Below are positions 16,031-25,292 of a stretch of DNA of 64,000 nucleotides, in pieces. The stretch is from the NCBI GenBank assembly GCA_944323735.1, contig CALUTO010000003.1:49816-113815 (forward strand), written 5' to 3'. The notes below the pieces were generated by a model. The model saw only the letters and a program-made list of their open reading frames with translations. It did no database searches and was not told where the DNA came from. A program made the translations under genes and the position numbers. Position 1 is the first letter of the stretch; each line of letters starts with the position of its first letter. This stretch comes from Candidatus Gastranaerophilales bacterium. GTDB lineage: Bacteria > Cyanobacteriota > Vampirovibrionia > Gastranaerophilales > Gastranaerophilaceae.

Positions 16031-18532
16031 ATGGAAAAGATTGATAAAAATACACTGGACGATTTGCTTACGAGCGTGAATAAACCCTATCAATACATGG
16101 GGCATGAGATGTTTTCTTACAATAAAAATTTCGAAGAAGCAGAAGTCTCGTTTGCTCTCGGTTTTCCTGACAAATATGAAGTTGGTGCCAGTAATCTCGG
16201 ACACAGAATACTTTATGAACATGTAAATTCTCTTGAAGGTGTTCTGTGCGACAGATTTTATGCACCGGATGCCGATTTTAAAGAGGAGTTGAAAAAAAGA
16301 GGATTGAAGCTTTACGGGCTTGAGTCCAAAGTATGTTTAAAAGATTTTGATTTTGTAGGATTTTCAATACAGTATGAACTTTGTTATCCTACAGTTCTTG
16401 CGCTGCTTGATATGGCTGGTATCCCTGTGAAATCCTCAGACAGAGAAGAAAATGATGCGATTATTCTGTCAGGCGGCCCGTGTGCATACAATCCCGAACC
16501 TTTGAAAGACTTTATAGATGCATTTTTAATAGGCGACGGAGAGGATATATTTGAAGAAATTTTTGATGTATATAAAACCTCTAAAAAGGAAGGTCTTTCA
16601 CGGAGAGATATTCTGAACAGACTTTCTGATATTGAGGGGGTTTATGTACCGTCTGTAAAGCGTGATAAAGTTGTGAATAAGCGTATATATGACTTTAGTT
16701 CTTCATCTGCACCGGTAAAGCATCCCGTGCCGTTTTCCACGTCTATTCATGACAGGGCTGTTGTAGAAATCAGAAGAGGCTGCGGCAGAATGTGCAGATT
16801 TTGTCAGCCCGGACATGTTAATTTGCCTATCAGGGAAAGAAAGGCAGAAGATATTATCCGTGAAACAAAGGAGCTTGTTAAAAATACCGGATATGATGAG
16901 TTTTCGCTTTTATCTCTGTCGTCCAATGATTATACAAACATTGAATCAGTACTGGAAGAATTAACATGTTATTTCAGTGCAAGAAAAGTGTCGGCATCTC
17001 TTCCGAGCCAGCGAATAGACAGGTTTAACATGCGATTGTCAAACCTTGTTAAGGATGTCAGAAAAACAACAATTACACTTGCACCGGAAGCCGGTTCCCA
17101 GCGATTGAGGGATGTTATTAATAAAAATTTGACGGAAGAACAGATTGTAAATACTACGCTTGACTGCTATTTAAACGGGTACGACAGTATAAAATTCTAT
17201 TTTATAATGGGACTGCCGACAGAAACTTATGCAGATATTGATGAAATGCTGTCGCTGCTGGCAAAGATAAAGTACAGGGCAAAAGAGCTGAGAAAAGAAC
17301 ATAATATAAAAGACGACCTGAAATTGAACTGTACACTTTCTATCTTTGTGCCGAAACCGTTTACTCCTTTTCAGTGGTGTGCGCAGGCTTCGGTTGAAGA
17401 TTTAACGGAAAAAATTCATTATATAAAGGAAAAATCAAAAAGTCTTAAGGGTGTTCGTATAAAAATTCATGACAAATATATATCCCAGATAGAGGCTGTA
17501 TTGACGAGAGGCGATGACACATTGTGCCGTTATATAGAAAAGTTGTATCTTAGCGGATGTTACCTTGATACATGGGATGAAAATTTTTCTTATGATAAAT
17601 GGAAAGAAATTGCCGATTCTCTTCGTATTCCGCTTCGTGCGCTTGCACAGAAGGAGTTTGAGCAGGATGAATTTCTGCCGTGGGATTTTATAAACACGGG
17701 GATAAGAAAAGAATGGTTTATTGAACAATATAATGAGGCAATGCAGAGCAGGGCTTCTGTTCCATGCGAGACAAAGTGTTCAAACTGTGGTATTTGTCCT
17801 TCTTTTAACGTCAAAAAACAGCTGGATAAATCCTACTCTCCAAAATTGGGAAAACAACTGCAGCATGACTGTATAGTGAAAAAATATCGTGCAACAATTA
17901 CGAAAAAAGGGTATTTAAAGTATCTTTCCCATCTCGACTGGCAGAATACATTGATGAAAGCACTGTTTCGTTCAGGGCTTGAGACAGTGTTTACGGAGGG
18001 GTTTAACCCTATTCCTAAAATTTCTTTAGGCGTTGCACTTCCGCTGTTTGTGGAGAGTGAAGGGGAATTTTTTGAATTTGAACTTTATGGAGAAAAAAAA
18101 CCGCTGGAGATAATGACGATTTTGAATTCTGTGCTCGATAAAAATGCACGTATTATTAAAATTTGTGAAATAGATAAAAAGTCGAAAAGCCTTGATGTTA
18201 TGGCACAGTGGGCACGTTATGAAATATCTTTGCAAAAACAGGGTATTCCCAATTCCGTAAATTTAGGGTATATTAAAAATGAACTTGCTTCAGAGAAAGA
18301 AATTTATCTCAGGAAGAAGTCAAAAAAAGGTATAGACAAATTAATATGTATTAACAAATCAGTAAAAGACGCAGAAATTTCGGATGACAGACTGTATTTG
18401 ACGCTAAAGACAGGTCAGAATGCCGAAATTCCCTCTGTCCGTCCTGATGAATTACTAAAATTTTTCTATCCTGATGAAAAGTTTAATATAGTTCGTTTGA
18501 AATTTTTTGATGAAAACATGACGGAATTATAA
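16031..18532 (+). CDS. TIGR03960-type radical SAM protein fused to DUF2344
   Basis: 833 residues. The N-terminal part resembles a B12-binding-like fold (residues 70-150, including GFSIQYELCYPTVLALLDM and ILSGGPCAYNPEPL). The radical SAM core has VVEIRRGCGRMCRFCQPGHV, with the CxxxCxxC cluster ligands near residues 249-256. Cys-rich CETKCSNCGICPS follows near 578. The last 210 residues match the DUF2344/TIGR03936 module (YLSHLDWQNTLMKALFRSGL, EGFNPIPKISLGVALPLFVE). In many bacteria this fusion is encoded next to RNase E/G, as it is here (42 bases to the rne ATG). The substrate is not established; a role in RNA or ribosome modification is only suggested by context. Confidence 0.9.
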   Translation: MEKIDKNTLDDLLTSVNKPYQYMGHEMFSYNKNFEEAEVSFALGFPDKYEVGASNLGHRILYEHVNSLEGVLCDRFYAPDADFKEELKKRGLKLYGLESKVCLKDFDFVGFSIQYELCYPTVLALLDMAGIPVKSSDREENDAIILSGGPCAYNPEPLKDFIDAFLIGDGEDIFEEIFDVYKTSKKEGLSRRDILNRLSDIEGVYVPSVKRDKVVNKRIYDFSSSSAPVKHPVPFSTSIHDRAVVEIRRGCGRMCRFCQPGHVNLPIRERKAEDIIRETKELVKNTGYDEFSLLSLSSNDYTNIESVLEELTCYFSARKVSASLPSQRIDRFNMRLSNLVKDVRKTTITLAPEAGSQRLRDVINKNLTEEQIVNTTLDCYLNGYDSIKFYFIMGLPTETYADIDEMLSLLAKIKYRAKELRKEHNIKDDLKLNCTLSIFVPKPFTPFQWCAQASVEDLTEKIHYIKEKSKSLKGVRIKIHDKYISQIEAVLTRGDDTLCRYIEKLYLSGCYLDTWDENFSYDKWKEIADSLRIPLRALAQKEFEQDEFLPWDFINTGIRKEWFIEQYNEAMQSRASVPCETKCSNCGICPSFNVKKQLDKSYSPKLGKQLQHDCIVKKYRATITKKGYLKYLSHLDWQNTLMKALFRSGLETVFTEGFNPIPKISLGVALPLFVESEGEFFEFELYGEKKPLEIMTILNSVLDKNARIIKICEIDKKSKSLDVMAQWARYEISLQKQGIPNSVNLGYIKNELASEKEIYLRKKSKKGIDKLICINKSVKDAEISDDRLYLTLKTGQNAEIPSVRPDELLKFFYPDEKFNIVRLKFFDENMTEL

Positions 18533-18573
18533 AAGGTTTTAAAATTTTAAAAAGGTTTAAAAAGGAATTGTTT

Positions 18574-20397
18574 ATGAAAAAATCTATTGTAATCGCAGAG
18601 CGTGACAATATCGCAGCCGTGTTCGAGGATGACAAAATTACGGAATTTTATATTCACAGAGGCGATATTTTACTTGGCGATGTTTATCTGAGCAAGGTTG
18701 AAAATATTCTTCCCAGCATCGAAGCAGCGTTTGTTAATGTCGGTTCGGACAAGATGGGCTTTTTGCACGCAGCGGATGTTATAGGCAAAGGTGGTTTGCA
18801 GGATAAACTGAGTCCGAAACAAAAGCTGATGGTTCAGGTTGTAAAAGAGCCGACCGGACATAAAGGTCCGAGGGTTACTACATCAATAAGCCTTCCGGGA
18901 AGATTTCTGGTTTTGATGCCTTATGAAACCGGCGTAAGTGTAAGCAAAAAAATCTCTACTCCGAAAGAAAGAGCTAGACTGAAATCTATCGTAAATCTTC
19001 TCAAACCTGTCGGAGTCGGTGTTATTATAAGAACAGAAGCAGAAGGTCAGACAGAAGCTGAAATACAGGAGGATTTAGAAATTCTTCTGGAAAAATGGAA
19101 TACTATTGTCACACAGGCAGAAATGGTTTCCGCTCCGAATCTTTTGTACAGGGATCAGGATTTGCTGTATCGGGTAATTCGTGAAGCCTGTGATGAAGAT
19201 GTAAAGGAAATTGTTGTTGACACAGCGTTTGCGCTGCATAGAACGCAGCAGCTTATCCAGAACTGGAATTTGAACAGGGATATAGACATTTCTGTGTATA
19301 AAGGTTCAGAGCCGCTTATTGTTGCTTCCGGTATACAAAAAGAAATCAGAAATGCACTGCAAATAAAAGTTAATCTGCCCTCGGGCGGTTATCTGTTTAT
19401 TCAAACAACAGAAGCACTTACCGTAATCGATGTTAACAGCGGAAAATTCATCAGCTCTGCAACGCAGGATGAAACTATACTGAAAACGAATAAAGAGGCT
19501 GTTGTTGAAATTGCAAGACAGTTAAAGCTTAGAAATATAGGCGGTATGATAATTATCGACTTTATAGATATGTTGAGCCGTGCCGATAAACTTTCTATCT
19601 TGCAGGAGCTGGAACTTGCCATAGAAACAGACAAGGCAAAACCGCAGGTAGGACAACTCTCTGATTTAGGGCTTGTTGAAATGACAAGACACAGACAGGG
19701 ACAGAGTCTCGATGAAATATTTACCAAAAAATGTCAGGCATGTCAGGGCACAGGTCATGTTATAGAAGAGTTTACCTTCTCAACATCTGTTGCAGAAGGA
19801 GAGTACCGCTCTAAAGCCGCAAAACTTAAAATCCCCGTAGCTCAGGTTAAGAATAAAAACGGCAAAAAGGACAATAACTTCTTCAACCACCAGCATAATC
19901 AGGCGTCTAATCCTTCTTTAACAGCTAAAAAGCCTAATGAAAGAAAACAGAAAAATGCTGAGAATACGGAATTTACTCCGGAAGATGCAGTTCAAAAGAT
20001 AAAAGAGTCGTCAGCGGTACCCGAACTTTCAAACACTGTAAACGTCCAGAATATTTCAAAAGATGCAAAAGAAAAGCACTTCAAAAATAACAAAGGCGGT
20101 AAGAAAAATGTGTTTACACTGCTGGAGGAAATAGAAACAGAAACAGCTTCTGAGTCTCCGGTTCCGGCTGCAGAGCAAAATACGCAGCCTGTTGAAAACA
20201 CAACAGCCGAACAGACGGCTGCATCAGAAAATACTGTTTCCATAGAGCCTGTTTCTGGTGCTGAACAGGTGCAGGACACTGAAGCAGCCATTCAGGAAAA
20301 GCCAAAGACAAGAAAAAATACACGGACAAGAAAACCTACAAGACCCAGAAAAAAATCGTCAGCAAAAAAAGAGAATACAGAAGGAGCAGATAGCTAA
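18574..20397 (+). CDS. rne: Ribonuclease E/G family protein
   Basis: 607 residues. An RNA-processing and mRNA-decay endonuclease: S1 domain near 35-125 (GDVYLSKVENILPSIEAAFV), 5' sensor/RNase H region, and a DNase I-like catalytic core. The metal-binding Asp residues lie in TVIDVNSGKF (near 285) and IIIDFIDM (near 328). The Zn-link CQACQGTGH is near 387. After residue 410 the chain is disordered, Glu/Pro/Thr-rich, and ends in a basic patch (KTRKNTRTRKPTRPRKK). Short cyanobacterial RNase E enzymes also end in an Arg-rich segment that binds PNPase; the same role here is an inference. ATG at 18574 has AAAAAGGA 7 bases upstream. Confidence 0.93.
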   Translation: MKKSIVIAERDNIAAVFEDDKITEFYIHRGDILLGDVYLSKVENILPSIEAAFVNVGSDKMGFLHAADVIGKGGLQDKLSPKQKLMVQVVKEPTGHKGPRVTTSISLPGRFLVLMPYETGVSVSKKISTPKERARLKSIVNLLKPVGVGVIIRTEAEGQTEAEIQEDLEILLEKWNTIVTQAEMVSAPNLLYRDQDLLYRVIREACDEDVKEIVVDTAFALHRTQQLIQNWNLNRDIDISVYKGSEPLIVASGIQKEIRNALQIKVNLPSGGYLFIQTTEALTVIDVNSGKFISSATQDETILKTNKEAVVEIARQLKLRNIGGMIIIDFIDMLSRADKLSILQELELAIETDKAKPQVGQLSDLGLVEMTRHRQGQSLDEIFTKKCQACQGTGHVIEEFTFSTSVAEGEYRSKAAKLKIPVAQVKNKNGKKDNNFFNHQHNQASNPSLTAKKPNERKQKNAENTEFTPEDAVQKIKESSAVPELSNTVNVQNISKDAKEKHFKNNKGGKKNVFTLLEEIETETASESPVPAAEQNTQPVENTTAEQTAASENTVSIEPVSGAEQVQDTEAAIQEKPKTRKNTRTRKPTRPRKKSSAKKENTEGADS

Positions 20398-20401
20398 AAA
20401 A

Positions 20402-20785
20402 ATGAAAAAGTTATTCTTCAATGTAGTTATGGCGTTTATGCTCTGCGTATTTGCAGGTACTGATAACAATGCTTCTGCTCTTACGTTTCCGGCTTTGAAT
20501 AATAATGCGCAGCAGGAGAAGGTTCAAAAATCTGCTGAAAATACGGTAACTCCGCCGTCTGTACAAAAGACTCAGGGTGAGGGGAAAATCGTACTGGGCA
20601 AGTTTTTTAACACAATGAAATGGGTTCTCGGTTCGGGAGTTGTGTTGTTTTTGATATTGTTCATTTTTAGAAGAAAAATGGGGAATATAACTCTCTCCTC
20701 TTCCCGTCCCATGACTAAAGAACAGGACCTTAGTTCACCGGCGACTGTTGATGAAGCGGTAAAATTGTTTATAGAAAAGTTTTAG
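20402..20785 (+). CDS. Small membrane protein with signal peptide, hypothetical
   Basis: 127 residues, starting 4 bases after the rne stop; AAGGAG lies inside the end of rne, about 16 bases upstream. Residues 1-26 are a signal sequence (KKLFFNVVMAFMLCVFAGTD). A Gln/Asn-rich linker leads to one membrane span (VLGSGVVLFLILFIF, about 75-92) followed by a basic RRK stop-transfer and a short cytoplasmic tail with PATVDEAVKLFIEKF. The layout resembles FliO-like small proteins (signal, span, short tail), but no family motif is certain. It ends the operon; its stop overlaps that of the convergent gene by 4 bases. Confidence 0.7.
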   Translation: MKKLFFNVVMAFMLCVFAGTDNNASALTFPALNNNAQQEKVQKSAENTVTPPSVQKTQGEGKIVLGKFFNTMKWVLGSGVVLFLILFIFRRKMGNITLSSSRPMTKEQDLSSPATVDEAVKLFIEKF

Positions 20786-21048
20786 TCATAAAAATCAGAC
20801 TTTTCGTTTGTGCTTAAATCAGGTTTTCCCCGCTCTTTAAGGAGAACCTTTACTACCTTGGGCATCTGGCAAATAAATGAATAATTTCCTTTTGTAATGG
20901 AGCATTTGCTGCAATTTTGACCCAGTTCATAGCATTCAATTGCCTGAAGAGTCCAGCTCTTGAGTATTGACTCTGACAGCTCGCCATCGGTCTGCGGAAA
21001 GTATAAGTCTGAAATAGCACTGTTTTTTAAAACTCTTGCGCAATTCAT
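20782..21048 (-). CDS. Hypothetical protein with cysteine motif, 88 residues
   Basis: Not recognised. A soluble helical protein whose centre has C-x-x-x-x-x-x-C-x-x-C followed by another Cys 11 residues on (ECYELGQNCSKCSITKGNYS, then FICQMPKVVKVLL). The four cysteines could hold a metal or an Fe-S cluster, or form disulfides; nothing decides between these. The C-terminal 20 residues are charged. CTTATGAATTG surrounds the ATG and TAGGAGTTT lies upstream, giving GGAG 8 bases before the start. It is convergent with the rne operon and lies 60 bases upstream of the end of coaX on the opposite side, apparently as a single gene. Confidence 0.65.
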   Translation of the reverse strand: MNCARVLKNSAISDLYFPQTDGELSESILKSWTLQAIECYELGQNCSKCSITKGNYSFICQMPKVVKVLLKERGKPDLSTNEKSDFYD

Positions 21049-21109
21049 AAGAAACTCCTACCCCTATGATTGTAGTATACAGGATTTCTTTATAAAATTA
21101 CTCCGTTAT

Positions 21110-21886
21110 TCAGTGTATATTTTTTGTATGGCAGTTGTGAATTAAACGCAGTCCTTCGAGGGTAATCCAGGGATTTATGCAGTCAAAGTTACGTTTCATG
21201 TATTTTGCGACAATCTCTGAATATCCTCCTGTTGCAATGACTTTCACCGGCACACCGAGCTCATTTTCGCACGCTTCCAGCATGCCGTCTACCATACAGG
21301 CGTGCCCCCTTACTGTTCCTGACAGCATTGCGTCTATGCTGTTTTTGCCAATAGCGTTTTTCGGTGCTTCTATTTTTATCAAAGGCAGTTTGGAGGTGTG
21401 GGTTTTCAGGCTCTCTGCCTGCAGTTTCATACCTGCTGCAATAACCCCGCCCTGAAATTTTCCGTCCTCTGTTACAATGTCAAAAGAGGTCGCTGTACCA
21501 AAATCAACGACTATACAGTTTGTTTTGTATATTGAATATGCTGCGAATGCATTTACTATCCGGTCAGCACCGACTTCTTCGGGAAAATCAACATTAAATT
21601 CAAGAAGGGAAATATTTTTGTTTGACACAACAAAAGGTGTAATTTTCAGGTATTTTTGCAACGCATTTTTGTATCTTTCAGTCAGCGGTACAACAACACT
21701 GCAAATAACAGCGGCATTTACTTTGTTAAGATATGCGTGCAGCTGCATCAGGTTCATTAATAAAATACCGATTTCATCATCAGAACGATGGTGCTCGGAG
21801 GCTATAGACCAGGTGTCTTTTAGCTTTTCTCCGTCAAAGATTCCTATTGTTGTTGATGTATTCCCTATATCTATTGTAAGCAGCAT
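21110..21886 (-). CDS. coaX: Type III pantothenate kinase
   Basis: Phosphorylates pantothenate, the first step of coenzyme A synthesis. 258 residues. Family motifs: LLTIDIGNTSTTIGIFDG (phosphate loop, residues 2-19), GADRIVNAFAAY and VDFGTATSFDIV, then GGVIAAGMKLQAESL and a C-terminal VIATGGYSEIVAKYM. The ATG at 21886 has GGAGG 7 bases upstream. The frame stays open about 100 codons further upstream, but that stretch encodes a Lys/Phe/Ile mix typical of untranslated AT-rich DNA and is rejected. It is divergent from the NTF2-like/lspA operon. Confidence 0.95.
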   Translation of the reverse strand: MLLTIDIGNTSTTIGIFDGEKLKDTWSIASEHHRSDDEIGILLMNLMQLHAYLNKVNAAVICSVVVPLTERYKNALQKYLKITPFVVSNKNISLLEFNVDFPEEVGADRIVNAFAAYSIYKTNCIVVDFGTATSFDIVTEDGKFQGGVIAAGMKLQAESLKTHTSKLPLIKIEAPKNAIGKNSIDAMLSGTVRGHACMVDGMLEACENELGVPVKVIATGGYSEIVAKYMKRNFDCINPWITLEGLRLIHNCHTKNIH

Positions 21887-22004
21887 GTTTACCTCCACAA
21901 GCAAATATTTTAACAAAAAAAAATAAATTTTTGCTATAATATTACTATTAATAAAAAATAAACAACAATATAACAAGAAAATAATGAATAACAAGGAAAA
22001 ACGG

Positions 22005-22904
22005 ATGAGGAATTTATTATCTATACTTTTGATTTTTACTGCTTTTTTCGGATTTTGTTTTTCACCTGTATTTGCAGATGAACCTAATTTGAAAAATATC
22101 GGTTTTACGGACATGTCACTTGAGTCCAGGAATAATGATTTGCGGGCTTTTTTCCGTAATTTTAACAAATATTCGGTACAGCACAAACTTGATAAATTGA
22201 TGTCAATGTATTCTGATAACTATGTCAGCGGTGACGGTATTACAAAAAAGAAGCTGGCTGATATGGCAAAAGAGGCATGGCTTGCTTATCCTAATGTAAA
22301 GTATACCCAGAAGATAGAGTTTATCAGTGCGCAGAGTGATAATGCAACGGTAATCACCCGTGAAACATTAAAAGGCGATACCTCGATGTCTGTTGATTAT
22401 ATTCCGGGTTACGGATATGTCGATTCCGATGCGGTCATTATTTATTACCTGAAAAAAGTAGCAGGCGAGTGGAAAATTTACTCTGATTCGATTCTGCATG
22501 AAACTACGTCTTTAAAATACGGGGTCGCTAAGGACATTAAAATGTCTATTGATGCACCTGCTAAAGCGTATGCCGGTGCTCAATACACGGCAAGTCTAAG
22601 AGTCGATGTTCCGAAAGAATATCTTGCCATGATTTCTATTAATAACGAAACTATAAAATACCCGATGGACAAACCTGATGATGCTTTCAGAAGTATAAAG
22701 GCAGACACTATTCAGGAACGTATTCTTACAGCAAATGAAGAAAATAAAAATGAAAATGCTTTTGCCTCTATAGGTATTGCAGAAGCTAAGATTACCGAAA
22801 GTGACGTAAATGTAAAAATAAAAGGGATTGCCCTTTTGACAACAAGGGTTAATGTGGTAAAACAATTTATTGAAAGTGAAAACAAAAAGGATGAAAGCAT
22901 ATAA
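22005..22904 (+). CDS. Exported NTF2/SnoaL-like protein
   Basis: 299 residues. A signal peptide (RNLLSILLIFTAFFGFCFSP, cleavage near FADEP) is followed by an NTF2-like cone fold: a helix with KLDKLMSMYSDNYVS, then DMAKEAWLAYPNVKYT, and strands ending KKVAGEWKIYSDSIL. The last 110 residues form a separate beta-rich domain (AKAYAGAQYTASLRVDVPKEY and INVKI-type strands). Function unknown; small-molecule or peptide binding is typical of the fold. The ATG at 22005 has AAGGA about 8 bases upstream; an in-frame ATG at 21984 is weaker. It overlaps the start of lspA by 14 bases and leads a four-gene operon. Confidence 0.75.
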   Translation: MRNLLSILLIFTAFFGFCFSPVFADEPNLKNIGFTDMSLESRNNDLRAFFRNFNKYSVQHKLDKLMSMYSDNYVSGDGITKKKLADMAKEAWLAYPNVKYTQKIEFISAQSDNATVITRETLKGDTSMSVDYIPGYGYVDSDAVIIYYLKKVAGEWKIYSDSILHETTSLKYGVAKDIKMSIDAPAKAYAGAQYTASLRVDVPKEYLAMISINNETIKYPMDKPDDAFRSIKADTIQERILTANEENKNENAFASIGIAEAKITESDVNVKIKGIALLTTRVNVVKQFIESENKKDESI

Positions 22905-23361
22905 CCCGCTTACTAAATTTTTTATTTACTGCATTGTGACGATTATACTTGCGGCAGTTTCTTTTTTTCTCAGGAATATACTGGCAGCATATTTTAATAA
23001 CCGTAGTTTTTTCTTTTTTGATATAGATTTTGTGAAAAATACCGGTGCTGCATTCAGCCTTTTTCAGTCTCACACTGACTGTTTGATTGTTATTTCAGTT
23101 GTTATACTGTTTGCTGTTGTTGTTTATGTTATAAAACATATAAAAGAGCTTGCTATCCCGTCTGTATTGCTTCTTTCGCTGTTTACCTCCGGTGTTCTGG
23201 GTAATTTGCTGGAGAGAATTATCGATGGTTATGTTACAGATTACATAAAATTGACATTTGTTGATTTTCCGATTTTTAACCTTTCTGATATATTTATAAA
23301 TATTGCTGTTTTTTTGATTATTTGTAATATATTATTTAAAAATGAAAAACAAAATGTTTGA
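22891..23361 (+). CDS. lspA: Lipoprotein signal peptidase II
   Basis: 156 residues, four membrane spans. Removes the signal peptide from diacylglyceryl-modified prolipoproteins. Motifs: FVKNTGAAFSLF (region III), LGNLLERIIDGYVTDYI with one catalytic Asp, and FNLSDIFINI with the other. The ATG at 22891 is used because the protein then begins with the usual short cytoplasmic lead (MKAYNPLTKFFIY); AAAAAGG directly precedes it. The gene overlaps both the NTF2-like gene and the pseudouridine synthase, so the operon is translationally coupled. Confidence 0.93.
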   Translation: MKAYNPLTKFFIYCIVTIILAAVSFFLRNILAAYFNNRSFFFFDIDFVKNTGAAFSLFQSHTDCLIVISVVILFAVVVYVIKHIKELAIPSVLLLSLFTSGVLGNLLERIIDGYVTDYIKLTFVDFPIFNLSDIFINIAVFLIICNILFKNEKQNV

Positions 23362-24262
23362 AAAATACTATATAGATGCAGACGATGCTGGGGTAAGACT
23401 GGATTTGTTTCTGGGCGGATTGTATCCTGATATTTCAAGAACAGCCCTGCAAAAACAAATTAAATCAGAAAATGTCAGAGTGAATTCTTTGCCTGTAAAA
23501 AGTTCTTATATCTTAAAAATTGATGATGTAATTGAAGCAGATATTGACTTTGAAAAAAATATCCAAATAGAGCCAGAAAATATTGATATAGAAATAGTTT
23601 ACGAAGACGGGCAGATGCTTGTCGTGAACAAACCAAAAAATATGCTGACACACCCGACTGCAAAAGAAACATCAGGTACTCTGGTGAATGCACTGCTCGG
23701 CAGATATCCGTTATGCGACTGTAACGGAGAATACCGTCCGGGGATTGTGCACAGACTGGACAGAAATACAAGCGGTCTTTTGATGATTGCAAAAACAAAT
23801 CCGGCCTATGATTTTCTAAAAGCACAGATGCAGAACAGAACAGTGGAAAAGAAATACTATGCGGTTGTGTCCGGAAATTTTGACAATGATAGCGGCTCTG
23901 TTCGTGAAAATATCGGCAGGCATCCGGCAAGGCCGGAAAAAATGGCAGTGGTTCCTGACGGAAAACCGTCGGTGACTCATTACAGAGTTATTGAGAGATT
24001 TAAAGGTTTTACACTGCTTGATATATCTTTAGAAACAGGCAGAACACATCAGATACGTGTTCATATGTCTTATACCGGTCATCCTGTAGTCAATGATACG
24101 CTCTACGGCGGGACGAAAATTCCCGTAAATACAATGGAACAGGTTCTTCAAGCCTATTCGCTGTCCTTTATTTCTCCGGTTGATAATAAACAAAAAGCTG
24201 TTACAATTGAGAAATCTTGTGATATTATAAAAACAACGAACTATTTGAGGAGCAAAAAATGA
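23342..24262 (+). CDS. RluA family pseudouridine synthase
   Basis: 306 residues. An N-terminal S4 RNA-binding domain (RLDLFLGGLYPDISRTALQK, residues 19-75) precedes the catalytic domain: MLVVNKPKNMLTHP, GIVHRLDRNTSGLL with catalytic Asp140, and GRTHQIRVHMSYTGHPVVND. The architecture fits RluD-like enzymes that modify 23S rRNA, but RluC-type specificity cannot be excluded, so no symbol is given. The gene sits directly after lspA in many bacteria, as here. It overlaps lspA by 20 bases and the next gene by 4 (ATGA). Confidence 0.93.
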   Translation: MKNKMFEKYYIDADDAGVRLDLFLGGLYPDISRTALQKQIKSENVRVNSLPVKSSYILKIDDVIEADIDFEKNIQIEPENIDIEIVYEDGQMLVVNKPKNMLTHPTAKETSGTLVNALLGRYPLCDCNGEYRPGIVHRLDRNTSGLLMIAKTNPAYDFLKAQMQNRTVEKKYYAVVSGNFDNDSGSVRENIGRHPARPEKMAVVPDGKPSVTHYRVIERFKGFTLLDISLETGRTHQIRVHMSYTGHPVVNDTLYGGTKIPVNTMEQVLQAYSLSFISPVDNKQKAVTIEKSCDIIKTTNYLRSKK

Positions 24263-24618
24263 AACGTAATACTTCAATTGCCGCATTTTGTCTGAATGTA
24301 ATTATAAGCCTTGCACTGCTTTATTTTATATACGTAAATCATTCATATAAGGTGACATATGTATGCATTTTGAACAATAATGTTTACACCCTTCCTCTGT
24401 CTCTTATGGCAATTCTGTTCGTTTTTACAGGAATGATAATGGGTTTTTTAAGCTCCAAAATAACCTCATACAGAAACCAGAAAAATGTTTCTGCTTATGA
24501 GCGAAAAAATGAATCGCTTTCTGTTAAAAGCGAGGAAGATACCGCAAAAATAAAGGCTCTGGAGGCTAAAATAAAAACTCTGGAAACAGCACTGGATGCC
24601 GCATTAAATAAAGATTAG
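24259..24618 (+). CDS. LapA-like (DUF1049) inner membrane protein
   Basis: 119 residues with two membrane spans (about 9-26 and 47-66). The family pattern is visible: NxxYTLPLSLMAILFVFTGMIMGFLSS, then a basic turn and a coiled coil (EEDTAKIKALEAKIKTLETA, about 88-115). In proteobacteria LapA (YciS) takes part in lipopolysaccharide assembly with LapB; no LapB-like gene is adjacent, so the role here is inferred from family only. Start overlaps the previous stop by 4 bases. It ends the 22.0-24.6 kb operon. Confidence 0.75.
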   Translation: MKRNTSIAAFCLNVIISLALLYFIYVNHSYKVTYVCILNNNVYTLPLSLMAILFVFTGMIMGFLSSKITSYRNQKNVSAYERKNESLSVKSEEDTAKIKALEAKIKTLETALDAALNKD

Positions 24619-24740
24619 ATAAATAGTATATACTAAAAGAGCGTTTTTAATTTTGAGATATTTGAAAATTTATCACAAATATCCTTATATTTTGCATTTT
24701 ACCTATTGTTAACTTTTGTAACGTATTATATAATCAATAT

Positions 24741-24773
24741 AGCAATTTTATTTCCTTTTTATACTTTATATAT
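24741..24773 (+). promoter_or_regulatory. Recurrent promoter element, copy B
   Basis: AGCAATT (24741-24747), 17 bases, TTTATATAT (24765-24773), then GTACGAGAGA. The leader of about 80 bases before the ATG at 24864 contains a CCT/ACC-rich part (ACCTTACCTATTTACCACC, 24812 onward) reminiscent of the CU-rich RNA made from copy K. The remainder of 24619-24863 holds nothing else recognisable. Confidence 0.65.
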
Positions 24774-24863
24774 GTACGAGAGAAAATTTTAAAACTAGAT
24801 TAAAAAAAATACCTTACCTATTTACCACCATACCACTAGACTAATGAAAAAGGAGAGAGCAAC

Positions 24864-25175
24864 ATGACAGTTTGCGCATTGAACACCAACATTTTGAGTT
24901 TGACACTCTATAAAAGCAATCTTGAATATTCTATAATGAATATTTCCAGCCAGAGACAGAACATTGCATATACTCTGTCAAGAGCTTGCACAGGAACTAC
25001 TGATTTTTCAAATGACCCGCAGGTTCAGAGCTTACAGTATATGGATTCTTATCTTGAATTGCAGCAAAAAAATCTTGAAACACAGCAAAAAGCAGCAACA
25101 ACTCAGCTTGAAAGTTTACAGAAACTTCTTGAAAACAACATCAAGAAAGATTTTACAATTAACCTGAGTGCTTAA
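24864..25175 (+). CDS. Hypothetical helical protein, 103 residues
   Basis: Not recognised. No signal peptide. The N-terminal half (TVCALNTNILSLTLYKSNLE, then a helix to about residue 45) contains two cysteines. After a short linker (TGTTDFSNDPQ), residues 60-95 form a continuous Gln/Glu/Lys coiled coil (YLELQQKNLETQQKAATTQL, then ESLQKLLENNIKKDF). The pattern looks like a small filament or needle subunit or an adaptor, but this is only a shape argument. AAGGAGAG lies 7 bases upstream of the ATG. It has its own recurrent-type promoter and is not overlapped by neighbours. Confidence 0.65.
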   Translation: MTVCALNTNILSLTLYKSNLEYSIMNISSQRQNIAYTLSRACTGTTDFSNDPQVQSLQYMDSYLELQQKNLETQQKAATTQLESLQKLLENNIKKDFTINLSA

Positions 25176-25255
25176 TTTAAAAGCGTTTTGAGTTAAAAAT
25201 ATCTTTTCATTTATTAATTTTCCATTAAATTAAATTTCATTTTATTTACAATTTA

Positions 25256-25284
25256 TTGAACAAAGAGTACATGTTTGATATTAT
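25256..25284 (+). promoter_or_regulatory. Promoter of the 25293 gene and engB
   Basis: TTGAAC (25256-25261), 17-base spacer, TATTAT (25279-25284), 8 bases before the ATG at 25293. No Shine-Dalgarno is present, so a leaderless mRNA is predicted. Confidence 0.6.
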
Positions 25285-25292
25285 ACCCTTTG

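Noticed and set aside
21887..22186. Longer coaX with a 100-residue N-terminal addition
   Set aside because: A perfect ribosome site and the canonical phosphate loop start at 21886; the addition looks untranslated.
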